Shown: piece by piece, positions 1 through 11,389 of the stretch
Layout of the letters: every line of letters begins with the position of its first letter
Position numbering within the stretch: the stretch's first letter is position 1
The notes under the pieces: model-generated
The model's input: the letters and a program-made list of their open reading frames with translations, nothing else
Told to the model about the DNA's origin: nothing
The model's database searches: none
Source of the DNA: Craspedostauros australis
Lineage: Eukaryota > Bacillariophyta > Bacillariophyceae > Mastogloiales > Achnanthaceae
NCBI GenBank assembly: GCA_026770025.1
Contig: JAMXDE010000012.1
Location: 1,116,001 to 1,180,000, forward strand
DNA: 64,000 nucleotides
Direction: 5' to 3'
Program-made: the position numbers and the translations under genes

Positions 1-52
1 ATTTTATGGTGTATGTGGTCCTATCTTGATTTGACTGTTCCACTCGATTGTT

Positions 53-1090
53 CTACATGTTGTTGCGGAGAGACTCATACATGGCTCTTGGATTCTGGGC
101 GGCGCTGGGTTCGAGATGGAGGCAGTTGGCTCTGGATGATCCGAACGACAGGAACACCAAACCTCGGCCTGCAACGGAGAACAAGAGCTTAAGCTTGAAG
201 TGCTTGAGTGGCTTTGCTTCTCCTTCTTCGTCACAATACGAGGCGAGGAAAGCTCCCATGTCATCTCCAAGAGCTGCGTGGTTTTTGGCGATGCCTTGAA
301 GAAGATTTGGCACATCCCACGCATCATCGAAGGCAAGAACGAAATTGATGGTTTGTTTCTCTGAAGCGTCGCCATCGCCATCATCCTTTGCCTTTTGGGC
401 TTCCATGGTATCATCCATGGAGTGAACATGGTCGAGCACTGGCTTCATGGTGCCGCTATGCTCCTTGAAGGTTGCCGCAAGGATTTTCTTGAGACCGGCG
501 CGGACTCTCTTCGCATGTTCGCCCTCACCGTCGTCATCACTGGGCTTGGCGATGTCATCGGAGGTCTTGACCATCATGGTGAGAGCGGCGTTTCGGGAAT
601 ACGCGCTTGCTGCCAGATCAACGGTCTTCCCGGTTCCAATGCCGGAGTGGTAGACGAACACCTTGCCCAGGTCAGACGGATTGTTGGGTGCGACAATAGT
701 GACACTCGGAACGCGCTTGTTTCCATGTCCAATCTGTTTGAAGTTGGATCCGGCGACGTAGAATGCTGGTGTGCCCCAAGCATCGCAGGCAAGGCAATGG
801 AGGCTTGGTTGTGTGTTGCGACGGAAGAGCCCATCCACCACATTGACGATCGACTCACGAGGATCGCCGACTGGAGGGCTGTCGGAGCTGCCTGCGTTGT
901 CAGTACTCATCTGGAATTTGGAATGCGAGAATGGCGACACATGTGCGGTGAGTGGCAGTGGGGTGTTGAAAGCCGTCACACGAGTTGCTGCGGAGACAGT
1001 CATAAACGCTGTGCAGAAGCGAGCCACAACCGCGGCTGTTGTGGATGACCGGAGCTTTCGAGCAACGGTGGTACTCATCACGGAAATCAT
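53..1090 (-). CDS. P-loop NTPase-like protein with a plastid-type presequence
   Basis: 345 residues from an ATG at 1090; a second Met lies at residue 5. The first ~42 residues are basic, then hydrophobic, and end in VTAF-NTP, which resembles the signal-peptide/transit-peptide junction (ASAFAP type) of diatom plastid proteins. Near residue 145 the motif SGIGTGKT looks like an AAA-type Walker A (GPPGTGKT) with Ser at the first Gly. Near residue 255, FVLAFDDAWD is a plausible Walker B, and FSVAGRGL follows where a sensor strand could be. An acidic Asp/Glu/Lys-rich loop separates the two motifs. I do not recognise the family; ATP binding in the plastid is inferred from motifs only. The stop is 50 bases from the window edge, so a missed 3' exon is possible. 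Confidence 0.6.
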   Translation of the reverse strand: MISVMSTTVARKLRSSTTAAVVARFCTAFMTVSAATRVTAFNTPLPLTAHVSPFSHSKFQMSTDNAGSSDSPPVGDPRESIVNVVDGLFRRNTQPSLHCLACDAWGTPAFYVAGSNFKQIGHGNKRVPSVTIVAPNNPSDLGKVFVYHSGIGTGKTVDLAASAYSRNAALTMMVKTSDDIAKPSDDDGEGEHAKRVRAGLKKILAATFKEHSGTMKPVLDHVHSMDDTMEAQKAKDDGDGDASEKQTINFVLAFDDAWDVPNLLQGIAKNHAALGDDMGAFLASYCDEEGEAKPLKHFKLKLLFSVAGRGLVFLSFGSSRANCLHLEPSAAQNPRAMYESLRNNM

Positions 1091-2148
1091 CTGATAGCCT
1101 GACTTGGATTCTGTTTTTTTTGTGACGGGATTGGTTTGGTTTGGGCTGGTTGAGAGAGTTCTTACCTGAATGGCGTTGTTGCTGTTCTGTTTCTGGTGCT
1201 GCTTCTTCTACCAAGTTTGGCTGGCCAACTGTTTTATGGCCGCTCCTGCCGTTCGCATCATTGCGATTCCTCTCCGTCCTACTACCTGCGCGTAGAGGAC
1301 CTTCTGCTTTCTGGTACTGCCCCTCATCATGCACCACGGCAACACCACCATCTTCACTCCGCGACGTCGCAGCTTGGGACGGGTTTCAGTTTCTGGGACA
1401 AGGAAAATCCCAAATCACATCTTACAGAGTATCGTATCGTTTCTGATGTCTTCTCCGGGCTTTCTCGCAACCATCCTTTTGTTGCTCCTGCACGGACTCC
1501 CGATTATCGCAGAAGATCTTCGTTCCGTGCAGCTGGTCTTGCGGCGGTGCTCTTCTTGCCACTGTTGGTTGGTTACGACTATCCACGCTGGAGTGAACGT
1601 CGACGTTGGCGGCAAATCACAGACATCCAGATCTCGTCGGAGCATCCACGATTCAGAGAAACCAGTTCAACAATCGTGGATGGCATGACTGAATCATGTG
1701 TAAGTCGTGTGAACAGAACAACACGAAATATGTCTGTTTCTATCAACCATAGAGACAGACAGACAGACACACAAACAACGTGCTTGTTGGAATTCAAGAT
1801 CAAAACTATTTGGGGGTAAAACGTGTTACCTTCGCCATCAACCCCCTAAATCCTTCACTCACCTCTCGAAATCGCGACAAGATACGGTTTTCGTCGTTTC
1901 AACGATCCGTTACGTCGTCTCTTCGTTTTCTCCTTTCTCTGTTCTCCTTTCTCATTGGCCTCGTGTGTTCGTTGGCACACATCCGTACTCATGTGATGCA
2001 TTTGGTGGCGAGGTGCTTTCTTTGGCGGAACAGCCGTCGGCAACCTTTCAATCCACTCCCAACCACAATTCTGTTTCTCCACCATTTAGCAGAGAAACTG
2101 GATCGATCGAGCAATCAGTAACAAGCCAAGGATACACAAGAGAGGAAG
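1091..2148. other. intergenic region, divergent promoters
   Basis: About 1.06 kb between the starts of two divergent genes. Several reading frames are open but none reads like a protein. A short AGAC microsatellite lies at about 1751-1773 and a T-run at about 1113-1120. I see no RNA gene. Confidence 0.5.
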
Positions 2149-3683
2149 ATGTCAAGCTATCAGAATGAAACGATGGCCCTTGTGGCGGACACTGGGGCCA
2201 CCAGCTCCGCAGCCACAACAGCCGATGGCACGAAGCAACGCCGTCGTGTTGCCTTGGCCGGTGTCATCACGGTGGCGGTCTGTGGCGTCGCGCTTGCGAT
2301 GAGTGGAAGCGGCGGCAGCTTGATGGCCGCGCGATCAGCCGAACGTCCACGGCTGCTGTCCTCGGGCAAAGATGAGGACGATTGCAACAGCGGCGACTAT
2401 CGCAAGCGAACGTTGAAGCTCGCATACGAGGTCCCCATGGTCTCTCTGTTCCGTGACATGAAGGGACAGAGAAAGCACGAAGCGTCGGATGTCATCAAGG
2501 TGAGTCATTGTCCACGCCTCTCGTGTTACTCGTGCGGTATCCTGCCTGCGATTCGTGATGGAAGCAACTGCTCCACGAGCACAAATGGTCGCGAAGATGT
2601 TCAGGTTCACACGTGATCGTTCGACTTGGGCGTTGGAATTGCCGGGTGCTTCGCTGTGGCGCACTGATCAACACCTCCCCCCTCGAGCTTGACGTTGACG
2701 TCGTCATCGATGATATCACCAGGCGCAAACGCTGACCCTCGCACATCATTCGCGCGGCCTTCGTCTCTGCCACATCGCACAACTTTCCGTCCATGACGTC
2801 GAACTCGACCTCAACTTCAACCTCGACATCGACATCAACCTGTACATAGGTTGACGACACGATCTACGCAGTGTGCGACAGCTCCTGGGCGATCGCCAAA
2901 TTCTCTGACACGCTCCCGCCACTGGGATGGGAGAACACTTTGATGGGCGACCCACGCCGAGAAAGCGATGATTCTGGATACGAGGCCATCGTTCACGAGG
3001 CCGGAACTTTCTACGTCATCCGAGAATCCATCCAGATGACGGAGAGAGACAAGTTCCACGCCATCATCGAGGAATTGCGCGACCTGTCACCCAAGAACTA
3101 CACCATCAGCAAACAATGTCCAAGCGAATTCGAGTTCGAAGGCGACAGCAAGGGTTTCGAAGGTGCCATCGCCGTGCGGGATTTGGACTTTGAGGTCGTC
3201 ATGCTGGGTCTATGCGAGGGCAACCATTGCTCCGAGAAAAAGAAATCCGACAAGGGACATGGACGCATCGTGGCCATGAAGAAAGCCTACAACTCCACGG
3301 ATGGATCGTGCGAGTGGAAGACGATCCGCACCATCAAGATTCCCAAATCAGCAGACTTCAAGGACTACTCCAGCATCACCATGGATAGCATGGACCGCGT
3401 CGCGATCACCTCGCAGGAAGATAGTCAGCTCTGGATCGGCAACCTGAACGGAAAGACGCCGAGCGGTCTTTGGGATATCGAGGCGATGGACTTCGACAAC
3501 GATGACTACGATCTCTACGACTTCCCCAAGAACGACCAATGCATGACCGTGTACTGCAACATCGAAGGCATCCACTGGATCAACGAGCACATGCTCATCG
3601 CCGTCAGCGACAAGATGAAGAAGAGCCAGGACTTTCGTTGCTTCGACAAGGATCAGTCCGTGCACGTCTTCACCTTGCCGTAG
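2149..3683 (+). CDS. type II membrane protein with conserved lumenal/extracellular domain (2 exons)
   Basis: Exons 2149-2499 and 2850-3683 join in phase 0 across a GTGAGT...CATAG intron, giving 394 residues. The join restores a continuous VDDTIYAVCDSSW stretch, which supports it. Residues about 32-51 form one hydrophobic segment after a basic RRR, predicting a single-pass protein with its N-terminus in the cytosol. The rest is acidic, rich in aromatics and Cys (for example CPSEF, CMTVYC), and built like a beta-rich secreted domain. I recall similar hypothetical proteins in diatoms and other stramenopiles, without a known function. The intron holds a degenerate ACCTCGAC repeat near 2800-2840. 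Confidence 0.75.
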
Positions 3684-4009
3684 AGTATGGTACTCGTGGA
3701 ATCAAGCAATGCGAATGGATTCCAACCATCACCGTGCAGTGTGGTACGTACCTACCTTGGGGAGTACTCAGCTACTCGTATGTATGCGTAGCTTGTAGTA
3801 CTCCAGAAACTCTGGAAATAACATTTATTCAGAATCGGGAAATGCAATGTAACAAGGCGTCCGTGCGGAAGTCTTTGCTCTCTCGCTTGCATGCGTGTAC
3901 TCGTTCATGTGTACCATGTGAATACCCATTGAGGGGAGGTACCAATACATATGTATGGATGATGACTATGATTACTCGCACTCTGGTCTTCTTTCCTTGG
4001 CCATGGCCC
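3684..4009. other. spacer between convergent genes
   Basis: The 3' ends of the membrane-protein gene (+) and the TMX3-like gene (-) face each other here. The spacer contains the TACTCGTA-type motif at about 3691-3698 and again at 3773-3780. Nothing looks coding. Confidence 0.5.
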
Positions 4010-5473
4010 CTATTTGTCCTTTTTCGACTCAGCCTCCTGTGCTGGCGATGCGTCCTGTGCCGCCGGGGCTTGTGCTTGGCTGTTCTTGCGGACTTCCTCT
4101 TCAAAGAGCAGGTCTTCGTGAATGTTGTCATCCATGCTGGGCTCGAGTCCTTCGCTGGGCGGCACGAGCATGTAGACGAACGCAAAGACGAGTAACAGGG
4201 CGACGAGGAGGCTGTAGGGCAGATTGTCGATGAAGATGCCTTCGATCTTGCCGAGGAAGCCGCCGCGCTTGAGGGCCTTCGCGTTTTCGCGCGGGATGCT
4301 CCTGTCATGGACGGCTTCCAAGAAGTCCTCCAGCTTGGTGTAGGTCTCGTTCTGATAAAAGTTCTTGGTCGGCACATCCAGGACGATGTACTGCGGGATT
4401 TGGTGGACGCGGAACTGCTCCAGGAACTTCTTCCAGCGCACACCGTCCATCATGCCGAAGTAGTACTTGTCGACAATGTCCGCGGGTCCATCACTCGTGA
4501 CGTACTTGGTGAGCTCAGCCTTGGCCTCGTTGACTTGCGACTCGTCCTTGAAATCCACGATGCCCACAACGAGAGGGCGGCCGCTCTTTCCAATCTTCTG
4601 AAAGTTGGCGGGTCCGATGGTTGTGATGGTGGCGATGCTCTGCGTCGCGATGAATTCTTCCAGGTCAGAAGTTGTGATCTCCGCCTTCTCTTCGTCTGAC
4701 TCTTCCTCCGAAAGGTATGCGCGTGGTGCAATGCCATCCTCCAACCGGTTGATGAACTTCGTCGCGACGTCTTCGACAGCGACTGTGGCAAAGGGTCCCA
4801 GGATCTCGTCGGCGTTCTCTGCGTCCGCCGCAAGGTCCAGCCACAGAAAGTGCGCGAACGCCTTCTGCTTGCGGGCCACCTGCGCAAAGACCTGCCCGTA
4901 CGTCGTGGATTGCATCGATTCCTCGATATCCACTGCTTCGTTGAAGGTGCTGGCATCGTAACCAACGAACACGACGCCTTCATCGGTGTGTTCCTTCGCG
5001 AATTCGATCGCCGCTTCGTACGTCGCGACGGGCTTGACAGCGGGCGCGCTCATCTTGTTGGCAAAGTTGATGATGGACTTCTGATCGCGGCTGCCGGGGT
5101 ACTCATGCAAATCTCCATCCAACGCAAACTTGAGGGAAGGGTATCCGCGGATCTTGAATCGATCGCAGAGCCTCTTCTCGTTGGTGCAATCCACTTTGCC
5201 GATGGCCATCTTGCCGTGCAGGAGGGGCGCGACCTCGTCGAGGACGGGCGCCATGCGCTTGCAATGGCCGCACCATGGCGCGTAGAACTTGAGGAACCAC
5301 AGCGGGTTGGCCGGGTCATTGATCGCTGCGTTGAAGGACATGGTGGTGAGCCCCACGACCTTGTCGTGCGTGACGCCCGTCTGGTAAGTGCCTGCCTCGC
5401 ATGTCCGCCAAGTCAGCATGCACGTCAAGGCGAGGGCGATGGCGCCTCGCATGGTCTTGCTATTGGTTCCCAT
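4010..5473 (-). CDS. TMX3-like transmembrane protein disulfide isomerase
   Basis: 487 residues. The N-terminus is a signal peptide (core ALALTCML; the alternative start Met8 fits it better). A thioredoxin domain follows with the active site APWCGHCKRM near residue 68 and the cis-Pro strand GYPSLKF. The remaining thioredoxin-like domains have no second CxxC. Near residue 430 is a single hydrophobic helix (LLVALLLVFAFVYMLV), then an acidic, Ala/Gln-rich tail ending KKDK, a textbook KKxx ER-retrieval signal for type I membrane proteins. Human TMX3 has the same plan: one active Trx domain, one TM helix, a C-terminal Lys signal. The expected role is thiol oxidation or isomerisation of nascent proteins in the ER. 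The gene is intronless here and divergent from CDC27. Confidence 0.88.
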   Translation of the reverse strand: MGTNSKTMRGAIALALTCMLTWRTCEAGTYQTGVTHDKVVGLTTMSFNAAINDPANPLWFLKFYAPWCGHCKRMAPVLDEVAPLLHGKMAIGKVDCTNEKRLCDRFKIRGYPSLKFALDGDLHEYPGSRDQKSIINFANKMSAPAVKPVATYEAAIEFAKEHTDEGVVFVGYDASTFNEAVDIEESMQSTTYGQVFAQVARKQKAFAHFLWLDLAADAENADEILGPFATVAVEDVATKFINRLEDGIAPRAYLSEEESDEEKAEITTSDLEEFIATQSIATITTIGPANFQKIGKSGRPLVVGIVDFKDESQVNEAKAELTKYVTSDGPADIVDKYYFGMMDGVRWKKFLEQFRVHQIPQYIVLDVPTKNFYQNETYTKLEDFLEAVHDRSIPRENAKALKRGGFLGKIEGIFIDNLPYSLLVALLLVFAFVYMLVPPSEGLEPSMDDNIHEDLLFEEEVRKNSQAQAPAAQDASPAQEAESKKDK

Positions 5474-6105
5474 GGTACAATAGAATAGATACAGAAATCT
5501 TCTCCGCGTCTTCTATAATAGTTGCGATTCCTTCTGCTTGCCCCTTTGTGGTTTGGTTGTTGTTGTTGTGATTCAACCAGAACGGTTTTGGACATTTCTC
5601 TCTTTGTTGTGTCTCGCCTGATGTCTCGTGTCTCGTGTGTTTTGGCATCCTTTCGCATCTTTCCTTTTCTCGTTATTCATTACATCTCTGCAATACGCCG
5701 ATTTCCAATAAGACTGAAACATATTCGTTACTACATCCACAAAATCGAAGGAATTGGACACTCAATGCAATTTAAGGAAGAGGTAGGTAAATGGCTTCGC
5801 CAAATCTCCGCGATGGGTCTGTACGGCAGTCGTCTGCGCTCAACAATTTGAAATGCCCACAGATAACGACTGCGACACACACATCGATCATGGCAATGAC
5901 ACATCCAAGAAATGCGCCAGATCGAATGTGAGTCCAGCCAAGAGGGAGAAACGGAGAGCGCACCCACAAACACCATCGATGCCCAGATCAGAGACCAACA
6001 GGAGCCTGCCGACAACCCTTCCTCTCAGGATAGGTTCAAATTGCTTGCAATTACCCCCCAGCAACAAGATCAGCAGCGGCCGCTTTGTGCCGTGAGGGAA
6101 GAACG
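5474..6105. other. intergenic region, divergent promoters
   Basis: 632 bases between the start codons of the TMX3-like gene (-) and CDC27 (+). Small frames are open on both strands but none reads as a protein. No promoter box is clear. Confidence 0.5.
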
Positions 6106-9045
6106 ATGGGAGCGCCTGAATTGAGCAACGTCCTGTCCGAGATGAACACCCACAGCGCAAGCCCCAACCCTCGTGCACAGCGCACGCAGCATGCCCCCGG
6201 TGGCAACATTGCGGCAGCTTTGGGTGCGCCCGTCTCCACCACCGAGATGGAACACACCTACGCCTCGCTGATCCAGCAGTACCTGCAGATCATGTGCGTC
6301 GACAATGCCATATTCCTGGCCGAACGCATGGTGGCGACGTGCCATTCCAGCCCGCAGTCCCTCTACCTGCTCGCGCTGTGCCACCACCGCGATGGCAAGC
6401 CGCAACGCGCGTTGGCTGTGCTGGAGACCATCCGAACGGACGCATTCCCGATCGCCAAGTACCTTCTGGCCAAGTGCGCCATGCAGCTCAACCACTTGGA
6501 TCGTGCCGAGGAGGCCCTCTTGCAGCAGGCGCGTCGCAGCTACCGTCAGCACAAGCAGGAGAACGTGCAGACGGATGCCATTTCCACCATGGATGATTGG
6601 ATCGTCCAGACATCGCCGTGCCCTGTGCCCAACGGCGCCGCGGGGCTCTATCTCCTGGGATGTATCTGCCGCAAATCGAATCGCAAGAAGCGGGCCATCC
6701 AGTACTTTCGTCTGGCACTCAAGGTATGTGCACAGCTGTATCGGGCATCACTGGATTGGGCATCACTGGATTGGGCATCACTGGATTGGGCACAGCAGGG
6801 CAGAGTGCAGCCATTCCTATTGCTTCTTCATCTCACGCTGACGAACACATTTCTCACTTCCACAACATCATGCTCTACTTTAATGATGCATTCACACTCA
6901 CACACAATTCCATTTTTCTACCTTTTCCACCACATGTTCGTTCGGCATTCGTCGCTTCGATAATTACAGCTGGATCCTCTCATGTGGGTGTGCTTCGAGG
7001 CGTTGTGCGAGATGGGAGCAGATGATGTCGACCCGGTTGCAATCTTCGGCGTTCTACCACAAAACACCGAGAACGTGCCTGCAATGGCCAACACGCACCT
7101 TCACGTGGATACCGACACGGACATGGACATACCGAGCTTTCAAACGAACGCTGCGCCGCTGCGGCCAAAGGCATTGGGAACACCGGGCTCTCGTCCTTCA
7201 TCTGCGGCGCCGTCGTCGGTGCATCAAACACCAACAGAATCAAAGAAGTTGATGGATCGCATTGGCTTCACGGAAGGCTCACCATCTGCAACCCCAGAAT
7301 CAGCCGTCCCGAAGGCGTCGCTCTTCCAAACCGTGCGCAGACCAAGAGGAAACACTGCGTCAAGCATGGCGCCATCGGGGTTGTTCCAAACCCCGAACCT
7401 GACACCGATCCCCATCAACGACACCTCCTTCGCACCGTACCAAGGACAGGAGGCAGGCAACGAGCAACCGGAACAAAGCTCCTTCGTCGATGCCTCGCAT
7501 CCGCACACTGTCCGCAGAGCCAAGCAGGTGGCAGCGCGATTGTATTACCCAACATCACCAGAGACGCCCGAGTCGGCCCAAGGGAAAGGCCAGGCTCACA
7601 TGTACTTGCGCGGCATCAACCGCAACCCGCTCTTTTCCGACGCCTCCAAAGTTTCCAACACCCCGCTGCGTCGCGGTGGTCGAATGTCCGTGGAGAATGC
7701 TTCCACGGCACGCAAGCCACGGGCGTTGTTCATGGCGTCGGAGAACAAGGCAGACAATGCCCGACCAACGCCTACCGACACCAAGTACAATGACGATATG
7801 GCATCCAAAGACTTCCAACCACCACCAAATCCAAAGCTACAAAAGGCCGAGGTGCACCAGCAGGAGGACGAGGAAGCTTTGTTGGAAACCCAGCGAGCCG
7901 TGGAGAACATATTGCAGTTGCTGTGCACATTGGGGGCGGGGTATCACCAGCTCTGCCAGGTACGTTCTGTTGTCACCGTGCTGTTTGCACCTTTCGTGTT
8001 ATGCTTGCTTTTCTGTGTGCTCACGAATGCTGTGGTCCTTTCTTTCATTGCACAATAATTCATGGCCGTTTCCAATTTGCGCACCACTATGTTGCAGTTT
8101 CGTTGCAAGGATGCACTGCAGTTATTCCATTCTTTGCCGCACGCGCAAAGAAACACAGGGTGGGTGCTGCACATGGAAGGCAAGGCGTACTTGGAAATGT
8201 CCGACTATCGTAACGCGCAGCGGAGCTTGGAACGCATGCAACGCGTGGAGCCTCACAGGTCGAAGGGGTTGGAGCTATTATCGACCGTGTTTTGGCAGCT
8301 GAAGAAAGATGTCGAGCTCGCCTACCTTGCGCAAAAGGCGGTGGACTTTGATAGGATGTCACCGGAGGCATGGTGCATCGTTGGGAATTGTCTCTCGTTG
8401 CAGAAGGAGCACGAAACCGCCCTCGTCTTCTTCGGCAGATCGTTGCAATTGGATCCGTCGTTCACCTACACGCACACATTGAGCGGTTATGAATACATGG
8501 CGAACGAGGATTTTGAGAAGGCGGTGGCATGCTTTCGCAGCGCCATCCATGTTGATGATAGGCATTACAACGCGTGGTACGGTCTGGGCGCCATCTATCA
8601 CAGGCAGGAGAAGTACGATCTTGCAGAGTATCACTTCCAGCGCGCCGTCTCCATCAATCCTCAGAGCTCCGTCCTGCGCTGCAACCTGGGGATGACGCAG
8701 TTCGCCAACGGCAAGGCGTATCAGGCACTTGACACCCTCGGGGAGGCCTTCCGCCTGGATCCTCACAACCCGCAGGCTCGATTCCAGCGCGCCTCCATCT
8801 ACGTCGCCCTGAATCGGCCGCAGGATGCGTTGGTGGAGCTGGAGAAGGTGCGCGACGCCGCTCCCAGAGAAGCCACGATCCACTTTGCGATTGGAAAGGT
8901 TCTAAAGAAGCTGGGGCGGTCCGAGGAGGCCATGCGGTGTTTCCTCACCGCTCTCGATCTGGACCCGAAGGACAGCCAGCTGATCAAGTCGGCAATGGAA
9001 AAATTGGAGCAGCCCGATTTGGAAGAAGAGGTCGCTGATTTCTAG
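6106..9045 (+). CDS. CDC27: anaphase-promoting complex subunit 3 (CDC27), TPR protein, 3 exons
   Basis: Exons 6106-6723, 6970-7959 and 8098-9045, all joined in phase 0 with GTATGT/CAG and GTACGT/CAG borders, give 851 residues, close to the family's usual ~820. The exon 1/2 join creates ALKLDPLMWVCFEALCEMG, the conserved end of the N-terminal TPR block. The N-terminus has the CDC27 dimerisation/TPR region (YLLALCHHRDG, AKYLLAKC). The middle ~280 residues are disordered and rich in Ser/Thr/Pro with many SP/TP sites, as expected for Cdk-regulated APC3. The third exon is a run of TPRs (ending NAWYGLGAIYHRQEKYDLAEYHF-type repeats). In the APC/C this subunit binds the IR tails of Cdc20/Cdh1 and APC10. 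An in-frame TTG upstream (6085) is not used as the start. Confidence 0.95.
6743..6787 (+). repeat. three perfect 15-bp tandem repeats in CDC27 intron 1
   Basis: The unit GGGCATCACTGGATT occurs three times head to tail inside the first intron. The intron stays open in the exon 1 frame until a TAA just before the acceptor. Confidence 0.9.
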
Positions 9046-9415
9046 TGAGTGGCATTGGGAGAAGTACGTAGCGCTACTTATATTTACATGGCACGATACC
9101 TGATGGGTTTTGTGATGAATGCAATGGTCATGTAACGAAGTGACCCGAACAGTACTTCTAGTCTCAATATGATAAACTAGACCAAGTGGATGCTCGGTCA
9201 CTTGACACAATCACATTCGTATCTTTCGGACAAGCTGACAAATGCGTCAGCACATTGAATGAATCCGCAGACAGACTGACCATGGTGATGGCACATCAGC
9301 AGAAACGAACGAACGATCTTTCGTTGCTTCTGTTTTTCCAACAAACAAGACCACCAACACATCCACATCGACCCTGTTCCAGCATCCACACAAACACCAA
9401 ACTCTGACAACAATC
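9046..9415. other. intergenic region
   Basis: 370 bases holding the CDC27 3' end and the promoter/5' UTR of the next gene. The last ~90 bases before the ATG are rich in A and C. No other feature is seen. Confidence 0.5.
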
Positions 9416-10311
9416 ATGAAGCTCTCCCTTTTGATCGCCCTCGTCGCCCTCTTCGGAGCTGATGCCTTCACGCCACGTGAGTCCTGGCTGTTGCATGAAT
9501 ACGCATGAATACGCACGAATACGAAGACTCGTTGGTGTGCTCATTTGCATTCATCACGACACATCACATCACGTAATCGAACAATGATACTATTCTGACA
9601 CCCTCCGTTCTTTCTCTTGCCATCAACAACAACGACGACGATCACGACGACGACCATCATCACCCACAGAGGCCCAAAAGGCCAACAATGCCAAGTTCGA
9701 CCTGAAGACGGCCGCGGCAAGCGCAATCGCCGCCATCGCCATCGGGATGACCAACCCACTGCCAGTCGATGCCGTTGATTTCCCAATGCAACCACCGGCC
9801 ATCTACTCCTCCACCAACATGGTCGCTGAGAAGGTCACGCGTCAGGGTATGTACGGTGACTATGAAGTCGATCTCACCCAGACGGTGGATGATGCCGAGT
9901 CCACCTTCAAGTCCGCCAAGGAGACCAAGACCAAGAAGGGTAAGTATCATGTGCGAGCGTATGAATGCGTGTTTGTTTGCATGGCATGAATCTGCAGGAA
10001 AACTGTCAAGATTGTCAACATTGTCAATATTGCGTTCGACTCACACAAAGCCAACAACAACAACAACAACAACACATGCTGTGTATTGCGCCTCTTCCAC
10101 ACCATACCCTTCGACCCGCAAATGTAAACACTGTCAACCACAAAAAACAACACTTTCAGGAAAATACACTGCCATCCTTGCCATTCTGATCGTCGGGTCC
10201 TTCATCGTTCCAATGGCTCAGTATTTCTGGTACGTCCGCGACGATGATTCTTCTGACCAGTTCTTTGCCGAGGATGTCCCAGAGCCACCAAAGAAGAAAG
10301 GTTGGTTCTAA
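9416..10311 (+). CDS. small thylakoid-type membrane protein, plastid targeted (3 exons)
   Basis: Exons 9416-9476, 9670-9939 and 10160-10311 (GTGAGT/ACAG, GTAAGT/TCAG; phases 1 and 1) give 160 residues. The order reads like a thylakoid precursor: signal peptide LLIALVALFGADA, Phe at the cleavage site (ADAFTPQ), a short transit peptide, then a second hydrophobic Ala-rich stretch ending VDA near residue 50 that resembles a lumen-targeting signal. The mature part would have a lumenal segment (RQGMYGDYEVD), one TM helix near residues 112-128 (LAILIVGSFIVPMAQYFW) and a charged tail ending KKKGWF. Plan and size fit a nucleus-encoded photosystem or thylakoid-complex subunit, but I cannot name it. Both introns hold small repeats (ATGAATACGC-type near 9494-9525, CAA repeats near 10052-10071). 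Confidence 0.8.
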
Positions 10312-10996
10312 GCATCGGCAATAGCAACGCCAACACCAGCAGCAACATGATGTAATTTCTTTGATTTCGCACTGCGAGTTATGGAGATTAATGCCTTGCA
10401 TGTTGGATGACTCAGACAGTAAGAGGCGCGGTTCGATGTTCTACTTGCTTCAGCAATGGGTGACTTGATGAGACGCAAGTAGGCAACGAAAGAGCGACGC
10501 AACTCGGTTCATCACGAACAATCGGTACTACAACACTAAATAAAACTTGCTAGCATGAGATATAATGCAGCAGAGTACTATGCCCTGTTTGCAACAGCGT
10601 TCATTGCTCTTGTCGTTCTTGGCTTCTTCTTCGTCGCGCCAATAGTCTGAATGGAGCAGAGGAGGGAGGAAGTGAGGCGAGGCGAGGCGAGGCGAAACTG
10701 CAAACGCCAGCACATTTCAACAGCGCCAATCGAGTCACGAGACATCATGTCATTCACGATCTGGCGCACGGCGCAGCCACAAAAAGAGAGCGAGGGAACC
10801 GCGAATGTTGTTGGGCTCCTCTCGGATACCTCCACGATACTATGACGCAAACATCCGCCAAGTTAGCATCATAGCCGTAGAATACAATACTGGCAACAAC
10901 GATCACAAAGAACAAGAGCAAGGATCAACAGAGGACTCCACTACTCTATAAACGTTGAAGACACTGCTCTACCCGTGATTCCGTCAAGACAGCACC
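10312..10996. other. intergenic region
   Basis: 685 bases with a GGCGA pentamer tandem at about 10673-10695 and no convincing reading frame. A TATAAA at about 10947-10952 sits roughly 45 bases upstream of the uL23m start and is the best TATA candidate of the window. Confidence 0.5.
10947..10952 (+). promoter_or_regulatory. possible TATA box of the uL23m gene
   Basis: TATAAA about 45 bases before the ATG at 10997. Only position and match support it. Confidence 0.3.
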
Positions 10997-11389
10997 ATGC
11001 TCGCCAAAGCTGCGCAACAGTTCCGCATGTGGATGCCCCAAATGCCCATGATGATGGTATCCGCACGCAACGCCACGCTTTCGCATCCGGCGACGGCCAC
11101 ATTCCGTGTCCTGCCGCGCATGACGAAGCACGAGATCAAGGAGTACCTCACCAAGATATACAACCTCCCCGTCAAGAAGGTCAACACGAGCAACTACCTT
11201 GGCAAGCGCAAGGCCTTGCGCACCACAAAAGCGACGATGTATTACAAGTACGCAGATTTCAAGAAGGCCATCGTCACGTTCGATAATTCTTTGATCGATG
11301 TTGGCAAGGCCATGCGCATACCGGAGATGGACGATGTCGATGATGAAGAGGAGGATAACGCTGCTGCCTTGACGCCCGGGGCACCATGA
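10997..11389 (+). CDS. mitochondrial large-subunit ribosomal protein uL23m
   Basis: 130 residues in one exon. The core reads TFRVLPRMTKHEIKEYL followed by IYNLPVKKVNT, then a Lys/Arg-rich strand and YADFKKAIVTF. This is the uL23 fold in the shortened form found in mitochondrial ribosomes (uL23m/MRPL23 family), which binds 23S-type rRNA near the exit tunnel. The Met-rich N-terminus (WMPQMPMMMV) could help mitochondrial import. The acidic tail (DDVDDEEEDN) is species-specific. A plastid-encoded uL23 would normally lack this N-terminal extension. Confidence 0.85.
   Translation: MLAKAAQQFRMWMPQMPMMMVSARNATLSHPATATFRVLPRMTKHEIKEYLTKIYNLPVKKVNTSNYLGKRKALRTTKATMYYKYADFKKAIVTFDNSLIDVGKAMRIPEMDDVDDEEEDNAAALTPGAP

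Noticed and set aside
6085-6105. upstream start for CDC27
   Set aside because: The codon is TTG; the first ATG is at 6106.
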